In this document: piece by piece, positions 13,111 through 24,500 of the stretch | Layout of the letters: every line of letters starts with the position of its first letter | Numbering within the stretch: position 1 is the stretch's first letter | Assembly (NCBI GenBank): GCA_029465975.1 | Contig: CM055728.1 | Coordinates: forward strand, 12,106,041 to 12,170,040 | Length of the DNA: 64,000 nucleotides | Reading direction: 5' to 3' | Origin: Dallia pectoralis | Lineage: Eukaryota > Chordata > Actinopteri > Esociformes > Umbridae | The notes under the pieces: model-generated | What the model was told of the DNA's origin: nothing | Databases searched by the model: none | What the model saw: the letters and a program-made list of their open reading frames with translations, nothing else | Translations under genes and position numbers: made by a program

Positions 13111-13391
13111 CTGCAGAGAAACTCTGAAGCTCAGTTAGATTGGCTGTTGGATTCTTGGTCACCTGCCTGACCAAGGCCTTTCTTGTCTAGCTGCCTTTGT
13201 AGGCCAGTCTGCCAGCTTTAGGAAGAGTCTCGGTAGTTCCAAAATTAATTTGTTTCACAATTATGGAGCCCTTGGGAACTTTCCCAGATACAGTATATGC
13301 CTCAACATAATTTTATATAAAGTCTACAAAAAAAGCAAGCACTGATGACATTAAATCAATATATATACATATATATAATAATAATATATAT
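13111..13391 (-). repeat. Diverged DNA-transposon fragment and short AT tract
   Basis: 13111-13290 resembles the reverse complement of a Tc1 transposase N-terminal region (GACCAAGGCC, AGGAAGAGTCTCGGTAGTTCC, then an AATTATGGAG block). 13360-13395 is an ATATAT tract. Confidence 0.35.
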
Positions 13392-13513
13392 ATACAGTAT
13401 TTCACAAAATTGAGTACACCCCTCACATTTTTGTAAATATTTGATTTTGTCATGTGATAACACTAAAGAAAAGATACTTTGCTACAATGTAAAGTAGTAT
13501 GTGTACAGCTTGT

Positions 13514-13759
13514 TGTAATGATCTGCCCTTGGCAGATGACAGGAGATAGACACACTGAAAACAAAGGACTGAAACTGAAACAATGACCGACACTGACAAA
13601 CTGACACAGACCAAACTATATGCAGACACTAACGAACTAAACACAAAACAGGTCAGAACAAACACAGGTGAAAAACATTGTACTTGATGAACTCCCATTC
13701 CTAGCTGGCAGGGGGAGTGTCAACCCTGGCATGAAGAGGGACAGAGGCAGTTTGTTACA
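13514..13759. mobile_element. 246-bp solo LTR-like insertion inside Tc1
   Basis: Flanked by a perfect 5-bp duplication CTTGT (13509-13513 and 13760-13764), and bounded TGTAAT...GTTACA. Removing it restores a continuous Tc1 end sequence. It shares short blocks such as CAGACACTAACGAAC with the LTRs at 33913 and 37657, so it is likely a diverged solo LTR of the same superfamily. Confidence 0.8.
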
Positions 13760-14675
13760 CTTGTATAACAGTGTGCATTTGCTGTCCCCTTAAAATAACC
13801 CAACATTTCTGAACTGCTGGCAACAAAAGTGAGTACACCTCTAAGTGAAAATGTCTAAATTGGGCCCAATTAACCATTTTCCCTCCCCGGTGACAATTTC
13901 TCAAGATTTGAATGGGGAACAGGTGTGTTAAATTTGGTGTTATCGCTCTCACACTCATACTGGTCAACATGGCACCTCATGGCAAAGAACTCGTTTTTTT
14001 CTCTACATAAAGATGGCCTAGGCTATAAGAAGATTGCCAAGACCCTGAAAATTTTTAAAAAATCAGGTTCCACTCAGAACAGGCCTCGCCATGGTTGACC
14101 AAAGAAGTTAAGTGCACGTGCTCAGCGTCATATCCAGAGGTTATCTTTGGGAAATAGACAAATGAGTGCTGCAGAAATTGAAGGGGTGGGAGGTCACCCT
14201 GACAGTGCTCAAACCATATGCCACACACTGCATCGAATTGGTCTGCATGGCTGTAGTCCCAGAAGGAAGCAGTCTAAGGGCATGGATTGCTGGAACCATG
14301 CCCTGTGGTCTGATGAGACCAAGATAAACCTATTTGGTTCAGATGGTGTCCAGTGTGTATGGGGACAACCAGGTGAGGAGTACAAAGGCAAGTTTGTCTT
14401 GCCCACAGTCAAGCATGGTGGTGGGAGTGTCATGGTCTGGGGCTGCATGAGTGCTGCTGTCACTGGGGACAAGGGTTTAGGAATGAGTTCAACATTGGGG
14501 GGGGGCATATAATATTTTGCTCATCCGTGCTATTATTTTTGTGTGGGACAAATGCAACTTTCTCTAATATTGGGGGGAACACGTCCCCCCCACAGCCGGA
14601 TTAACATTTTTTTATGCCCAGGGCAACAAGACTCAAGGGCCCCCCAACCCCGCCCCAAAGCAAAAATCACAAAGT

Positions 14676-14960
14676 CCCTATCATCAAGAGCATGTCCCTA
14701 AACTTAGGATCACGTTAATGCCCTACTACTATATATTCATAAAGACCCTACCATCAAGAGCATGTCCCTAAACTTAGGATCACGTTAATGCCCTACTACT
14801 ATATATTCATAAAGACCCTACCATCAAGAGCATGTCCCTAAACTTAGGATCACGTTAATGCCCTACTACTATATATTCATAAAGACCCTACCATCAAGAG
14901 CATGTCCCTAAACTTAAGATCACGTTAATGCCCTACTACTATATATTCATAAAGACCCTA
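14676..14960. repeat. 70-bp tandem repeat, four copies
   Basis: Unit contains CATCAAGAGCATGTCCCTAA and ACTACTATATATTCATAAAG; copies start about 14681, 14751, 14821 and 14891 (ATCAAGAG as the marker). Nearly identical, one A/G difference in the last copy, so young. Confidence 0.9.
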
Positions 14961-15200
14961 TTGTCATGATTCACAGGTGTGTTCTGTGGGTTCATATGTT
15001 GGGTTCTTGTGTCTGCTTGTTTCTGTCTCCATCTTGTGGTTGTTCTTATTGTTTCTTCCTGGTGCCTGCCCTTCCCTTGTCATTTGTTCCTGCCATGTTA
15101 CTCACCTGTTGCTTGTTAGTCCTCGTTATGTTTAGTATTTAGTCTCCCCTGTGTCACTGTGTGAGTGTCGGGCATTGTTAAGGTATGTTGGTTCGTTTGC
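14961..15200 (+). mobile_element. Diverged gypsy-type LTR fragment
   Basis: TGTCATGATTCACAGGTGTG followed by TCTCCATCTTGTGG and CACCTGTTGCTTGTTAGTCC matches, in plus orientation, the start of the LTR present (minus) at 37657-38287. Many differences; old. Confidence 0.65.
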
Positions 15201-15779
15201 GAGAATGGTTTAAATTATGCACAATCCCCGCAATCCCGCACCGAAATGCAAGCCCTGTTTCACAGAGCCCAGTGCCCCTTATATGTTATGTGCCCCTGGG
15301 CAAGTGCCCAGTTGCCCTAATGGTTAATCCGGCCCTGGTCCCCCCCCGGTTCCTACGCCCTTGACTGGGGAGCTACAGTACATTGAGGGAACCATGAATG
15401 CAAACATGTACTGTGACATACTGAAGCAGAGCATGATCCCCTCCTAATTAAATATATAACACAACAAATTGGGGGAAAAATGAAGGTGTCTCGCTACTTT
15501 ACAAAGACAACGTATATTAAGTTCAAAGAAAATACATAGGAGGTAAAATAATCATAAGCCACTGATAATTGAGGAAGAAGAGATGAAAATATCAAGTTAG
15601 TATGTACACATTGCATCAACACTTCCCCATTTTCCAAATTTTTCACATATTAATACAATTGTCATGACATGTATTTTGGTCAACATTTGATGATTTAAGG
15701 ATAATAATTTAGACAACTGGCATCTTATAAATCTTATCGCCGCTATTCATATATTGATTTATGATGTATGTAGTACTGC

Positions 15780-15965
15780 AAATTTTCAACAAAGGACAAT
15801 CGATCAATCAAATGTATTTATACAGCCCTTTTTACAACAAAGTTGTCACAAAGTGCTTTTACAATCACCCAGCCTGAATCCGACAGATGACACATCAACA
15901 AGTTGAACAAGAAACAAGTTGATACACAGCGGCTAGGAAAAACTCCCTGAAGGTCAGATTTAGGA
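15780..15965 (-). mobile_element. LINE 3' end (L2-like tail)
   Basis: Starts with ATCGATCAATCAAATGTATT and runs through a CCCTTTTTACAACAAAG tract, the reverse complement of the tail seen on the plus strand at 40625-40685 (AAAAAGGGCTTTATAAAATA followed by ATTG repeats). Confidence 0.6.
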
Positions 15966-16699
15966 AGAAACCTAGAGAGGAACCAGGCTCTGAGGGATCA
16001 ACCAGTCCTCCTCCAAACAAGGTTTGGAAGGTTTAGTTGATTATGTAGTGTTATACCAACTTAAAGGGGATAGAGAATTGTATAGGTTGTATCATTGGAC
16101 TAACCTGTTGCCTATGTTACATATTAACTGCTGTTTACATTTTAGAACAATGTTTGTCTATCTTACCCCACCAGAAATAATAGTACATTTCTGGTGGTTT
16201 TGAACTGGCAAATGAAAGGTCGACAATATCTAAACTGAATAATTCAAGAAAATCTCCAAAAAGCCTGCAAGTCTAAAATTCCTCTCTTATGGAAACCAAA
16301 TTAAATTTGTTTTAGCGCTGCTCTCCCCCTCATTAATTTAGTCAAGCATTGTTGTAAAATCATAGAGCAAAAATTGCCCACAATTTCTCACCTTAAGATT
16401 GTCCATCACATAAGAGAGTATGTGAATCAATTGTGTGAGTAGAGCTTAATTTGGTAAATTTGTATTTAAACCTAGATGTAAAATAAAATAAATTAAATAA
16501 ATAAATAAAAAATAATAATAATATACATAACCTTTTATTTTAAAATATCCACTTTATACTTGTGTTCTCACAGCCAACATTTGTATTTTGATTTATTACT
16601 TAACTATAAGTCAATATAATAAATGTGTTGAAGGAACTAGCGAACAAGCTCCTAATACAGCTGTAGTTTGTGTGTGTAAAAATACATATTTATTTGAAG
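15966..16699. other. Gene-free upstream flank of gene A
   Basis: AT-rich, with an AAATA-type run near 16480-16525. Nothing coding supported. Confidence 0.4.
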
Positions 16700-16867
16700 G
16701 GAGGGGAGGTATGTCATGTTCCCTCATGCAGTGAAGGATGGTCACTCCCACAGTCTGTCCAACTGGATACAAACTAAAACACAGCTAGGAGGACACTCAG
16801 ACTGGCTTTGGACTTGGACACAGACAGAGGAGAGAGACACATAGACACTGTTGAAAGACCTACAGCC
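16700..16867 (+). promoter_or_regulatory. 5' flank / 5' UTR of gene A, partly shared with gene B
   Basis: Upstream of the ATG this stretch has the blocks TTCCCTCAT and ACTCCCACA followed by CTGTC, in the same order and similar spacing as at 51128-51172 upstream of gene B. Preservation in two paralogues suggests a shared proximal promoter or first-exon sequence. No clear TATA box is seen. Confidence 0.35.
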
Positions 16868-19800
16868 ATGGCTGGGGAATTCTACGTGAACCGGAATGTA
16901 ATAAATGAAGTTTCCCTGGACGAGGTTGCGAGGAGACGGAACTACTCCCTCAAACCTCCACTGAAAGAGCGGGTGAAAGAATCACTCAGGTAAGATAGGA
17001 ACAGGGACTTTTTGAGAAATCTAATTAGTACATTATTTGCTTATGTACATATGTACTCGAATTCTAAAATTAGACTTACAGAAAGCAATCAATGTGCACC
17101 ATCGTTCAAAAGTTGGAGGTCACTTAGAAATGTCATTGTTTTTGAAAGAAAAACATATTTGTTTTTAAACTGATCATTAAACTGATCAGAAATACAGTGT
17201 AGGAATTGTTATTATTGTAAATGACTGTTGTTGCAACATATTGCTGATTTTCAACAGAATATCTACATTGGGATACAGACGCCCGTTATCATCACTCATG
17301 TGTTCCAATGGCAGGTTTTGTTTGCTAATCTAAGTTTACCATTTAAAACAATTTATTGATAATTGGAAAAACTATTTGATTATTTAGCTGCCGCTGAAAT
17401 CTTTTGGGCTTATTAATGAAACAATACAACTGGCCTTCTTTAGAATAGTTAAGTATCTGGAACATCAGCGCTTGGAGGTTTGATTATAGGCTCAAAATGG
17501 CTAGAAACAAATAACTTTTTTTCTGAAACTCATCAGTCTATAATTGTGCTGAGAAATTAAGACTACTCCATGTGAGAACTTAGCTACATAAGAACCCACA
17601 AACATCAGGCTCAACATTAACAGTGAAGAGGCAAAACAATGAACACAACAGTTTGCAGCGATGCTAACATGATTGAAAAAGGTTTTTTTAAAGATATAGT
17701 TGGATTAACAAACACAACACGCCATTGGAACACAGGACTGATAGATTGTGCTCGTAAATAGATAAACTTTGTTTACTTTGCATGTTTAATGATGCTATGA
17801 AGGTTTGTACTGTTACCAGATTTTTTATTCATACTAAATTGAACAAAATGTATACAAAGGAAGGATTTATACTTTAGTTTAAAATGTATTCGACAAGTTC
17901 GTAATGCATATATTGTATTCACATTGCATATATTAATCTAACCCCCCCCCATAAAAAATACTGAATAATGAAGAATTGTATTTGGATCGATCAGTATTAT
18001 CCACCGAGAGTTGGCCAATACAACCAATATGTCAAATCATATGAATTCAGTTATTTTGCTCTGTGAAAAGTAAGAATATGTTTTTATCAAATTGTTTCAT
18101 CGAATGCTAAATGGTTTTACGGATGTGCAACATGTCAGTATACAAACCCCCAAAAAAAGAATTTGCACCGAAGACAAATCTAAAAATACTTATTCTTGAT
18201 CAGGAGCATTTAACTTGAGCCGTAAATTAAATTGTGCTTTCAGTTTTCATTCTTTACTTACTTACTTATTTTTGGTTTGGAGGAGAGAATACAAAATAAA
18301 AATTAATTTAGTCAAAATGAAAAGCATATTAAGTCAGATGATATATTCAAGCAGTATAGTTCATTTATATGTTGACAATGACTGCGTTTTCAATCACCAT
18401 TCCTTTACACTTGAATAATGCTGAATAGCTCTTTGTCCTTTTTGTTACTTACTAGTCGATTACATAACGTTGCTTAAAAATTCTAACAAGAATGTTGAAA
18501 GTGTATTTGGTATCTGCTAAAAAAATTTACATTTATATGCCCTAATTACCCCCCATACGCAAGTCACTACAGTGTGTGTGCATCATTTAAGAATACATGT
18601 TTAGCAAAACATATGTCGCCCTTGTTCCAGAGTCTCTACTTAATTGAATAATGTACTTATTCGTTTGTAGATTTATCCTTACATTTTCAGCATTTAATGC
18701 CTGTCCATATCCTTCCTTACCCATTGGTACTCCATTTAGCTTTCGGTTGATAGATTGTGGCTGGTTTGTGGTCGTCGTACAGTATGTTTAGGTATTTTAG
18801 GTCAAACCATTTAAGCTTGATGTTGAATTATGTGACCAAATCAATTCAACAACCCTTGTTCTACACTGGTTTTATATTATTTTCTGATGTAGTTAGCTAT
18901 GGATTTGTAGCATGGCGTTGTACGAATAACTAATTATATCCTTATATTCCTTCCCCTCTCATCCACTCCAAACCTTCTCTTGGTCCAGGTGTTCAGTACC
19001 CAAGCTGAAGCGCTCTGTGCTGGGCTTTCTGCCTGTCCTGTCTTGGCTGCCCAATTACTCAGTGAGAGACAACGCCTTGGGAGACCTCAGCTCTGGCGTC
19101 AGTGTGGGCATCATGCACCTGCCTATGGGTGTGTATCACATACATGTTAAACCACACCGTGTAGAAGAACCATAGTTACATCGGACAAATATATTATTTG
19201 AGTAAAAGTGTTCAAAAAAATAAAATAAACTATGTGTGGCCGACAGATCACACTAGATCCATTTGTCATAAAGATGGTTGGCTTTGTGGGTGAAAAGTAC
19301 GTCGATGTGAACACTGGCCGCTATGGGCAATTGCGTGAGCCAATACATTTAGATAGATTAGTGTTATAAATGGATGATGAGCAATTGAGCAGTTAACTTT
19401 AAGTACAAGCATTATGGCTTTAAATCCTGACAAACACAGTCACTGTTTTAAATAAAATCCCTGAATGTCTCAAAGACCTGGAAGTTCTAAAGACCTTCAC
19501 AGTTAATACTGACATGTAATGTTTTACTTAATGCCTGTAAACAGGTTGCTATGAAAATGCATTTTATTTTATTATTATTATTTCCCTCTGTAAAACACAT
19601 TGAATTGCTTCTATGTATGAATGGTGCTATTTACATAAATGTGCTTGCTTGAATGATTTCTCCATTTGAAATGAAAACCTTATTTTGTGAAAACTGTAGG
19701 TGCTAACGTGGTTTTAACATTTGTCTAGGTTTGGCCTATGCTCTTCTGGCCGGTACACCCCCAGTATATGGCCTGTACACTTCCTTCTATCCAGTACTGG

Positions 19801-21523
19801 TCTACATCATCTTTGGAACCTCCAAACACATCTCAGTGGGTAAGACAGAGTGAGGTGAAAGGAGAAACAACAATTCCACTGTTAATAGCTGAAGGTCCAA
19901 AATGTATACTTGTGGATTTTTATTATTTAGCAATAAATAAATTATAATATGACAATTACATTAGTAACATATTTAATATACTAATGTATGAAGTGGGTCA
20001 ATTTAACAAACATATGTTTAAATAATACATACATACAATTCTAAAAATAGCAATAAAAAAGAGTTCATTATACCTTTTTTTGACTCAGGAATAGCAATCA
20101 TACTAATCTAATTCGTTCGTCTTCCCTCAGGCACATTTGCTGTGACCAGTCTCATGGTTGGCACGGTGACACAAACACTGGCCCCAAACAGCAACTACAT
20201 GACACTAAATGGAACCAATGGATCTGCAGTTATAGATACGGCAGCCCTTAATTATGATAGAGTACGGATAGCATCCAGTCTCACTGTGCTGTGTGGGATC
20301 TTTCAGATAGCCATGGGCTTATTGCAGGTTGGTTTCATTGCAACGTACCTGTCTGATCCCCTGGTGCGAGGCTACACTACAGGGGCAGGCATACAAGTGG
20401 TCCTCTCTCAACTATCCAGCACCTTCGGGATCAGTACTTCACTCTATTCTGGACCGCTGTCTCAAGTCTATGTGAGTAAACACGTACATAAACTCACATA
20501 TCTAAACTAGCTACATACAGTGAACTCTGAAAGTATTTGGACTGGGACTGTTGTTTTGGCACTGCATTTCAGGGTAAAAGTGCAGACTGGGCGCTTTAAC
20601 TTGAGGGTATTGTCATCTATATTGGGTGGGATATTGACCATATTTCAGAGATGAGATTGCATGTTTGTTCCTATTTTCTCAATACTTTACTGCCATTAGT
20701 CTGTTACATGTTCATTTTTTGCAGTTATATGTATTTGGTCTCCATGATGTTAGACACCAGCAATAAACTACAAATGCAAAAGCAAAGCCTAGAAACATGA
20801 CTAGATATGAACAGTTCTCTTGTGAACAAATCACCTAATTAACCCCTTTCTCTGTCCCTTCAGCTCCTAATAGACATCTGTAGACATCTGCCAACTACCA
20901 ACATCGGGGCTCTGGTGATCACTCTGATTGCCTTGGCGGTCCTCATTACAATCAAAGAACTCAACGCCTGCTATGATAAGAAGCTGCCGGCACCAATTCC
21001 AATAGAACTCATAGTGGTAAGTCCTGTACACATGAATCAATCAATGAAAACATGTAAGGGAATCAATTCCAATAGAACTCATAGTGGTAAGTCCTGTACA
21101 CATGAATCAATCAATGAAAACATGTAAGGGAATCAATTCCAATAGAACTCATAGTGGTAAGTCCTGTACACATGAATCAATCAATGAAAACATGTAAGGG
21201 AATCAATTCCAATAGAACTCATAGTGGTAAGTCCTGTACACATGAATCAATCAATGAAAACATGTAAGGGAATCAATTCCAATAGAACTCATAGTGGTAA
21301 GTCCTGTACACATGAATCAATCAATGAAAATATGTAAGGGAATCAATTCCAATAGAACTCATAGTGGTAAGTCCTGTACACATGAATCAATCAATGAAAA
21401 CATGTAAGGGAATCAATTCCAATAGAACTCATAGTGGTACGTCCTATACACATGAATCAATCAATGAAAACATGAAGTACAAACACAAGGCCATATATTT
21501 TGTTATTGTGGGCATGTGTATAT

Positions 21524-21566
<43 letters not shown>

Positions 21567-24500
21567 CTTTGTGTGTGCCTTTGTGTGCACATTGCAGATC
21601 ATAGTAGCTACAATTATATCCTACTACACCAACCTGAATGGCCTATACAAGGTGGCTGTGGTCGGACAGATCCCCAAAGGGTGAGTGCATCGGTTTCAGC
21701 CTGTGTGTTCATGTGTTTGTGATTCCAATAAATGGCAGCAGCAGAAAACTCATGTAGAGCCCCATTTCTCTGTAAAATTGGAGCATGGAACAAGGTGTTA
21801 AGCAAATGGAATCAGATTATATGTCTTTACTGTCTTACTGTGTATTTTCTAACAGGGCGCTTGGCTACCCATTATGTCAACACTATAAAAAATTATAAGA
21901 TAAAAACTTCATTTCAAAATAGTTACAACTAAATCAAGCATTTGGAATAATTGTAAAATATTCTGGATTAATATTAGTCTTTGTCTCCAGATTGCTGCCT
22001 CCACGTAATCCTGACATCAGTCTGTGGGGTTCGGTGGCTGGTAGTGCGTTTGCTCTGGCCATTGTGGGATATGCCATCAGCATCTCCTTGGGCAAAACCT
22101 TTGGCCTTAAACACGGTTACAGGGTGGACAGCAACCAGGTGGGTCACACACATGCACACAGAGACTAGCAGACAAGCATGATTCAAATGTGGTTGGAGTT
22201 GTCCTGCGCTTGAGGCCGGGTTGGTCTTAACCAATATGATGCCCTAGGCAAGATTTTAATAAGTATAAATCAACAGCAGAAATGTTCCATGATAAACTTC
22301 TCAGAAGACACACAATGTATGACAGTCCCCAGTTCACAAGGCATTGCCTCCCCTCTAATAATGACTATGTCTCTCTCTTTCTCCCCCCTCTCACTTTCTC
22401 TGTCTCTCTCTCTCTTTCTCTCGTTCCCCCATCACTTTTTCTCCCCCCCTCACTCTTTCTCCCTCTCACTCTCTCTCCTCCCTCTCTCTCACTCTTTTGC
22501 TCCCCCCCCTCTCTCTCTTTCTCTCTGTAGGAGTTGATTGCCTTGGGGGCCTGTAACCTGGTTGGAGGATTCTTTCAGTGCCATTTTGTCACCCCAGCTC
22601 TGTCCCGTAGCCTCCTCCAGGACACCACCGGAGGCAAGACACAGGTACAAACACACACACATCCGTATACAATATACACACTAGCTTACCTTAACAGTCA
22701 TACACTGATGTGTTTCTACTGTTTCTCAGGTTGTTGGTCTGATTTCTTCAGTGTTCATGCTGATCATCATTCTGGAAATTGGGAGCCTTTTTCAAACGCT
22801 ACCGAAGGTAATTTTTACTCAGTAAAGCTGCTCCACCAAACACCATCCCCAACCACACAAACATGAACCATTTTATCTCTGTGTGTGTGTGTGTGTCCTC
22901 TAGGCTGTCCTGGCCGCCATCGTTTATGTGAACCTGAAAGGAATTTTCATGCAGTTTTGGGACATTCCTGCACTCTGGAAGAGCAACAAGGTTGACCTGG
23001 TGAGATCCTGCGTTCTACCTACTGATTACAGTAACATACAGTACAACTGGGAAATCCCCTTATTGTTCTGTGTCTCTGCTGCCCCCTAGATGGTGTGGTT
23101 GGTAACGCTGGTGTGTACTATACTGCTGAACCTGGATATTGGTTTGGCTGTGTCTGTTGGCTTCTCACTGCTCACTGTCATCTTCAGATCACAACTGTGA
23201 GTTTGTGTGATTGTGTGTGTGTGTGTTGCAAGAAAATTAAACTAGTTTAGACTACACTTAAAAAAAAATATAAATATGTTATGGATTGTAATCCATCCTT
23301 ACATTATAATAATTATTTCCTGAATGCTGGGCTTAAAATACACAGCTAGGCCACAAAGTGGCAGTGTTTAACAAAATGGGGTTTACAGAATATTGTGTAT
23401 ATATCATGATTGTCACTATATCATTCATAATGTGCAAATCTGTAATCACTCAAAAGCACTTGTTTAATTTATTGTGCATTACATGCACACTAAACATGCC
23501 AGATGAGAGAAATGGAATATTCACCAAATATCCAATATAAAACCAACTTTACCTCACATTGCCTCTAAATTATATCTAACTGGGTAAAAGTTGGTTTACA
23601 AATAGAAAGTTCCCTCTTATATCCCGACATATATTTTTTAATGCATCAAAGAATTGACAAGCTGCTAGATATTTTCGTAAGATAAACTGTCTATGCATAC
23701 AGCCATGTAAAATGACATTTTCTATTAAACCCTGTTGTTGGTGACCAATTTTCTAGTGAACCTACTGCATTTTACTCCTACATTTTTTAAGTCTAGTAAT
23801 TCTTTTAGTTTTAGATTCTTCCCTGTTTTTAGAACAATGTTTTTGCTGTTATCGTTCCTGTTTATGCCAAAAAATGTTGCGTTCCCTTGTCACTTTTGTT
23901 ATCAATTATCATCTGAAACCCGTACAGTGTTTTATGAAGTAGGTAACCTACTAAAACAGAACATATCTCCCTCTCCTGCAGGCCAAGTTATTATATCCTT
24001 GGCCAAGTACCTGGGACTGAGATCTACCTGGATATAGACTCGTATGAGGAGGTAAGACTGAGCTCAATATGTGATTTGGGGGGAGTGTTTTGTTTCTATA
24101 TGACCGTCTATGAAACCCCCTTGTTTGTGTGTTGGTTTATTCTACAGGCAAAACAGATACCAGGTATCATTGTCTTCCGTTCCTCCACCTCAATTTATTA
24201 CACCAATGCTGAGCTGTACCTGGACGCACTGCAGGAGAAGGTGTGTGTGTGTTTGGGCGGGTGTGGGTGCACATTTAAGTAATTTAGTAAAGTTACAAAA
24301 TCATATTACATGAATTTCCATTCAAAGTAATTAACCAAAAACGAACCTAGACTCACACAAGGTTATGGCATTTTTATTTTCTCACAAAGTCTGGAATTGA
24401 CACTGGAAAGCTGCTGACCGAAAAGAAGAAAAAAGAGGCTAAAGAAAAAAGACAAGCAAAGATAGAAGAAAATAAAGCCAAAAAGGAGGCCAAGAGACTG

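Larger units (their letters stand above)
14593..15337. mobile_element. Inner hAT-like element inside the 894-bp hAT
   Basis: Ends are CAGCCGGATTAAC and, inverted, CAGGGCCGGATTAACC. GTCCCCCC lies on both sides (14583-14590; 15338-15345), consistent with an 8-bp target duplication with two extra bases on the left. It holds a 70-bp tandem array and an old gypsy-type LTR piece. Confidence 0.65.
14470..15363. mobile_element. 894-bp hAT insertion inside Tc1
   Basis: Flanked by a perfect 8-bp duplication ACTGGGGA (14462-14469 and 15364-15371), the length diagnostic of hAT. Ends are CAAGGGTTTAGGAA and, inverted, CAAGGGCGTAGGAA. It carries no transposase and contains a further inserted element (14593-15337). 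Confidence 0.85.
13392..15445 (+). mobile_element. Tc1/mariner copy broken by two nested insertions
   Basis: Tc1 sequence starts with the end-like tract ACAGTATTTCACAAAATTGAG and runs to 13513. It resumes at 13760-14469 with transposase coding (SAAEIEGVGGH, ALWSDETKINLFGSDG, KHGGGSVMVWGCMSA) and again at 15364-15445 (LQYIEGTMNANMYCDIL). It is then truncated before the end of the catalytic domain. Two later insertions, each with a target duplication, split it. Frameshifts and the absent C-terminus show it is inactive. Confidence 0.85.

Noticed and set aside
13450..13698. 82-codon minus-strand hydrophobic frame
   Set aside because: Lies within the solo LTR insertion in the Tc1 copy; no splice or family support.
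16808..16867. Longer gene A N-terminus starting upstream of 16868
   Set aside because: The upstream in-frame start would be TTG, not ATG. The ATG at 16868 has a near-perfect Kozak context and aligns with gene B's AGEFHV start.
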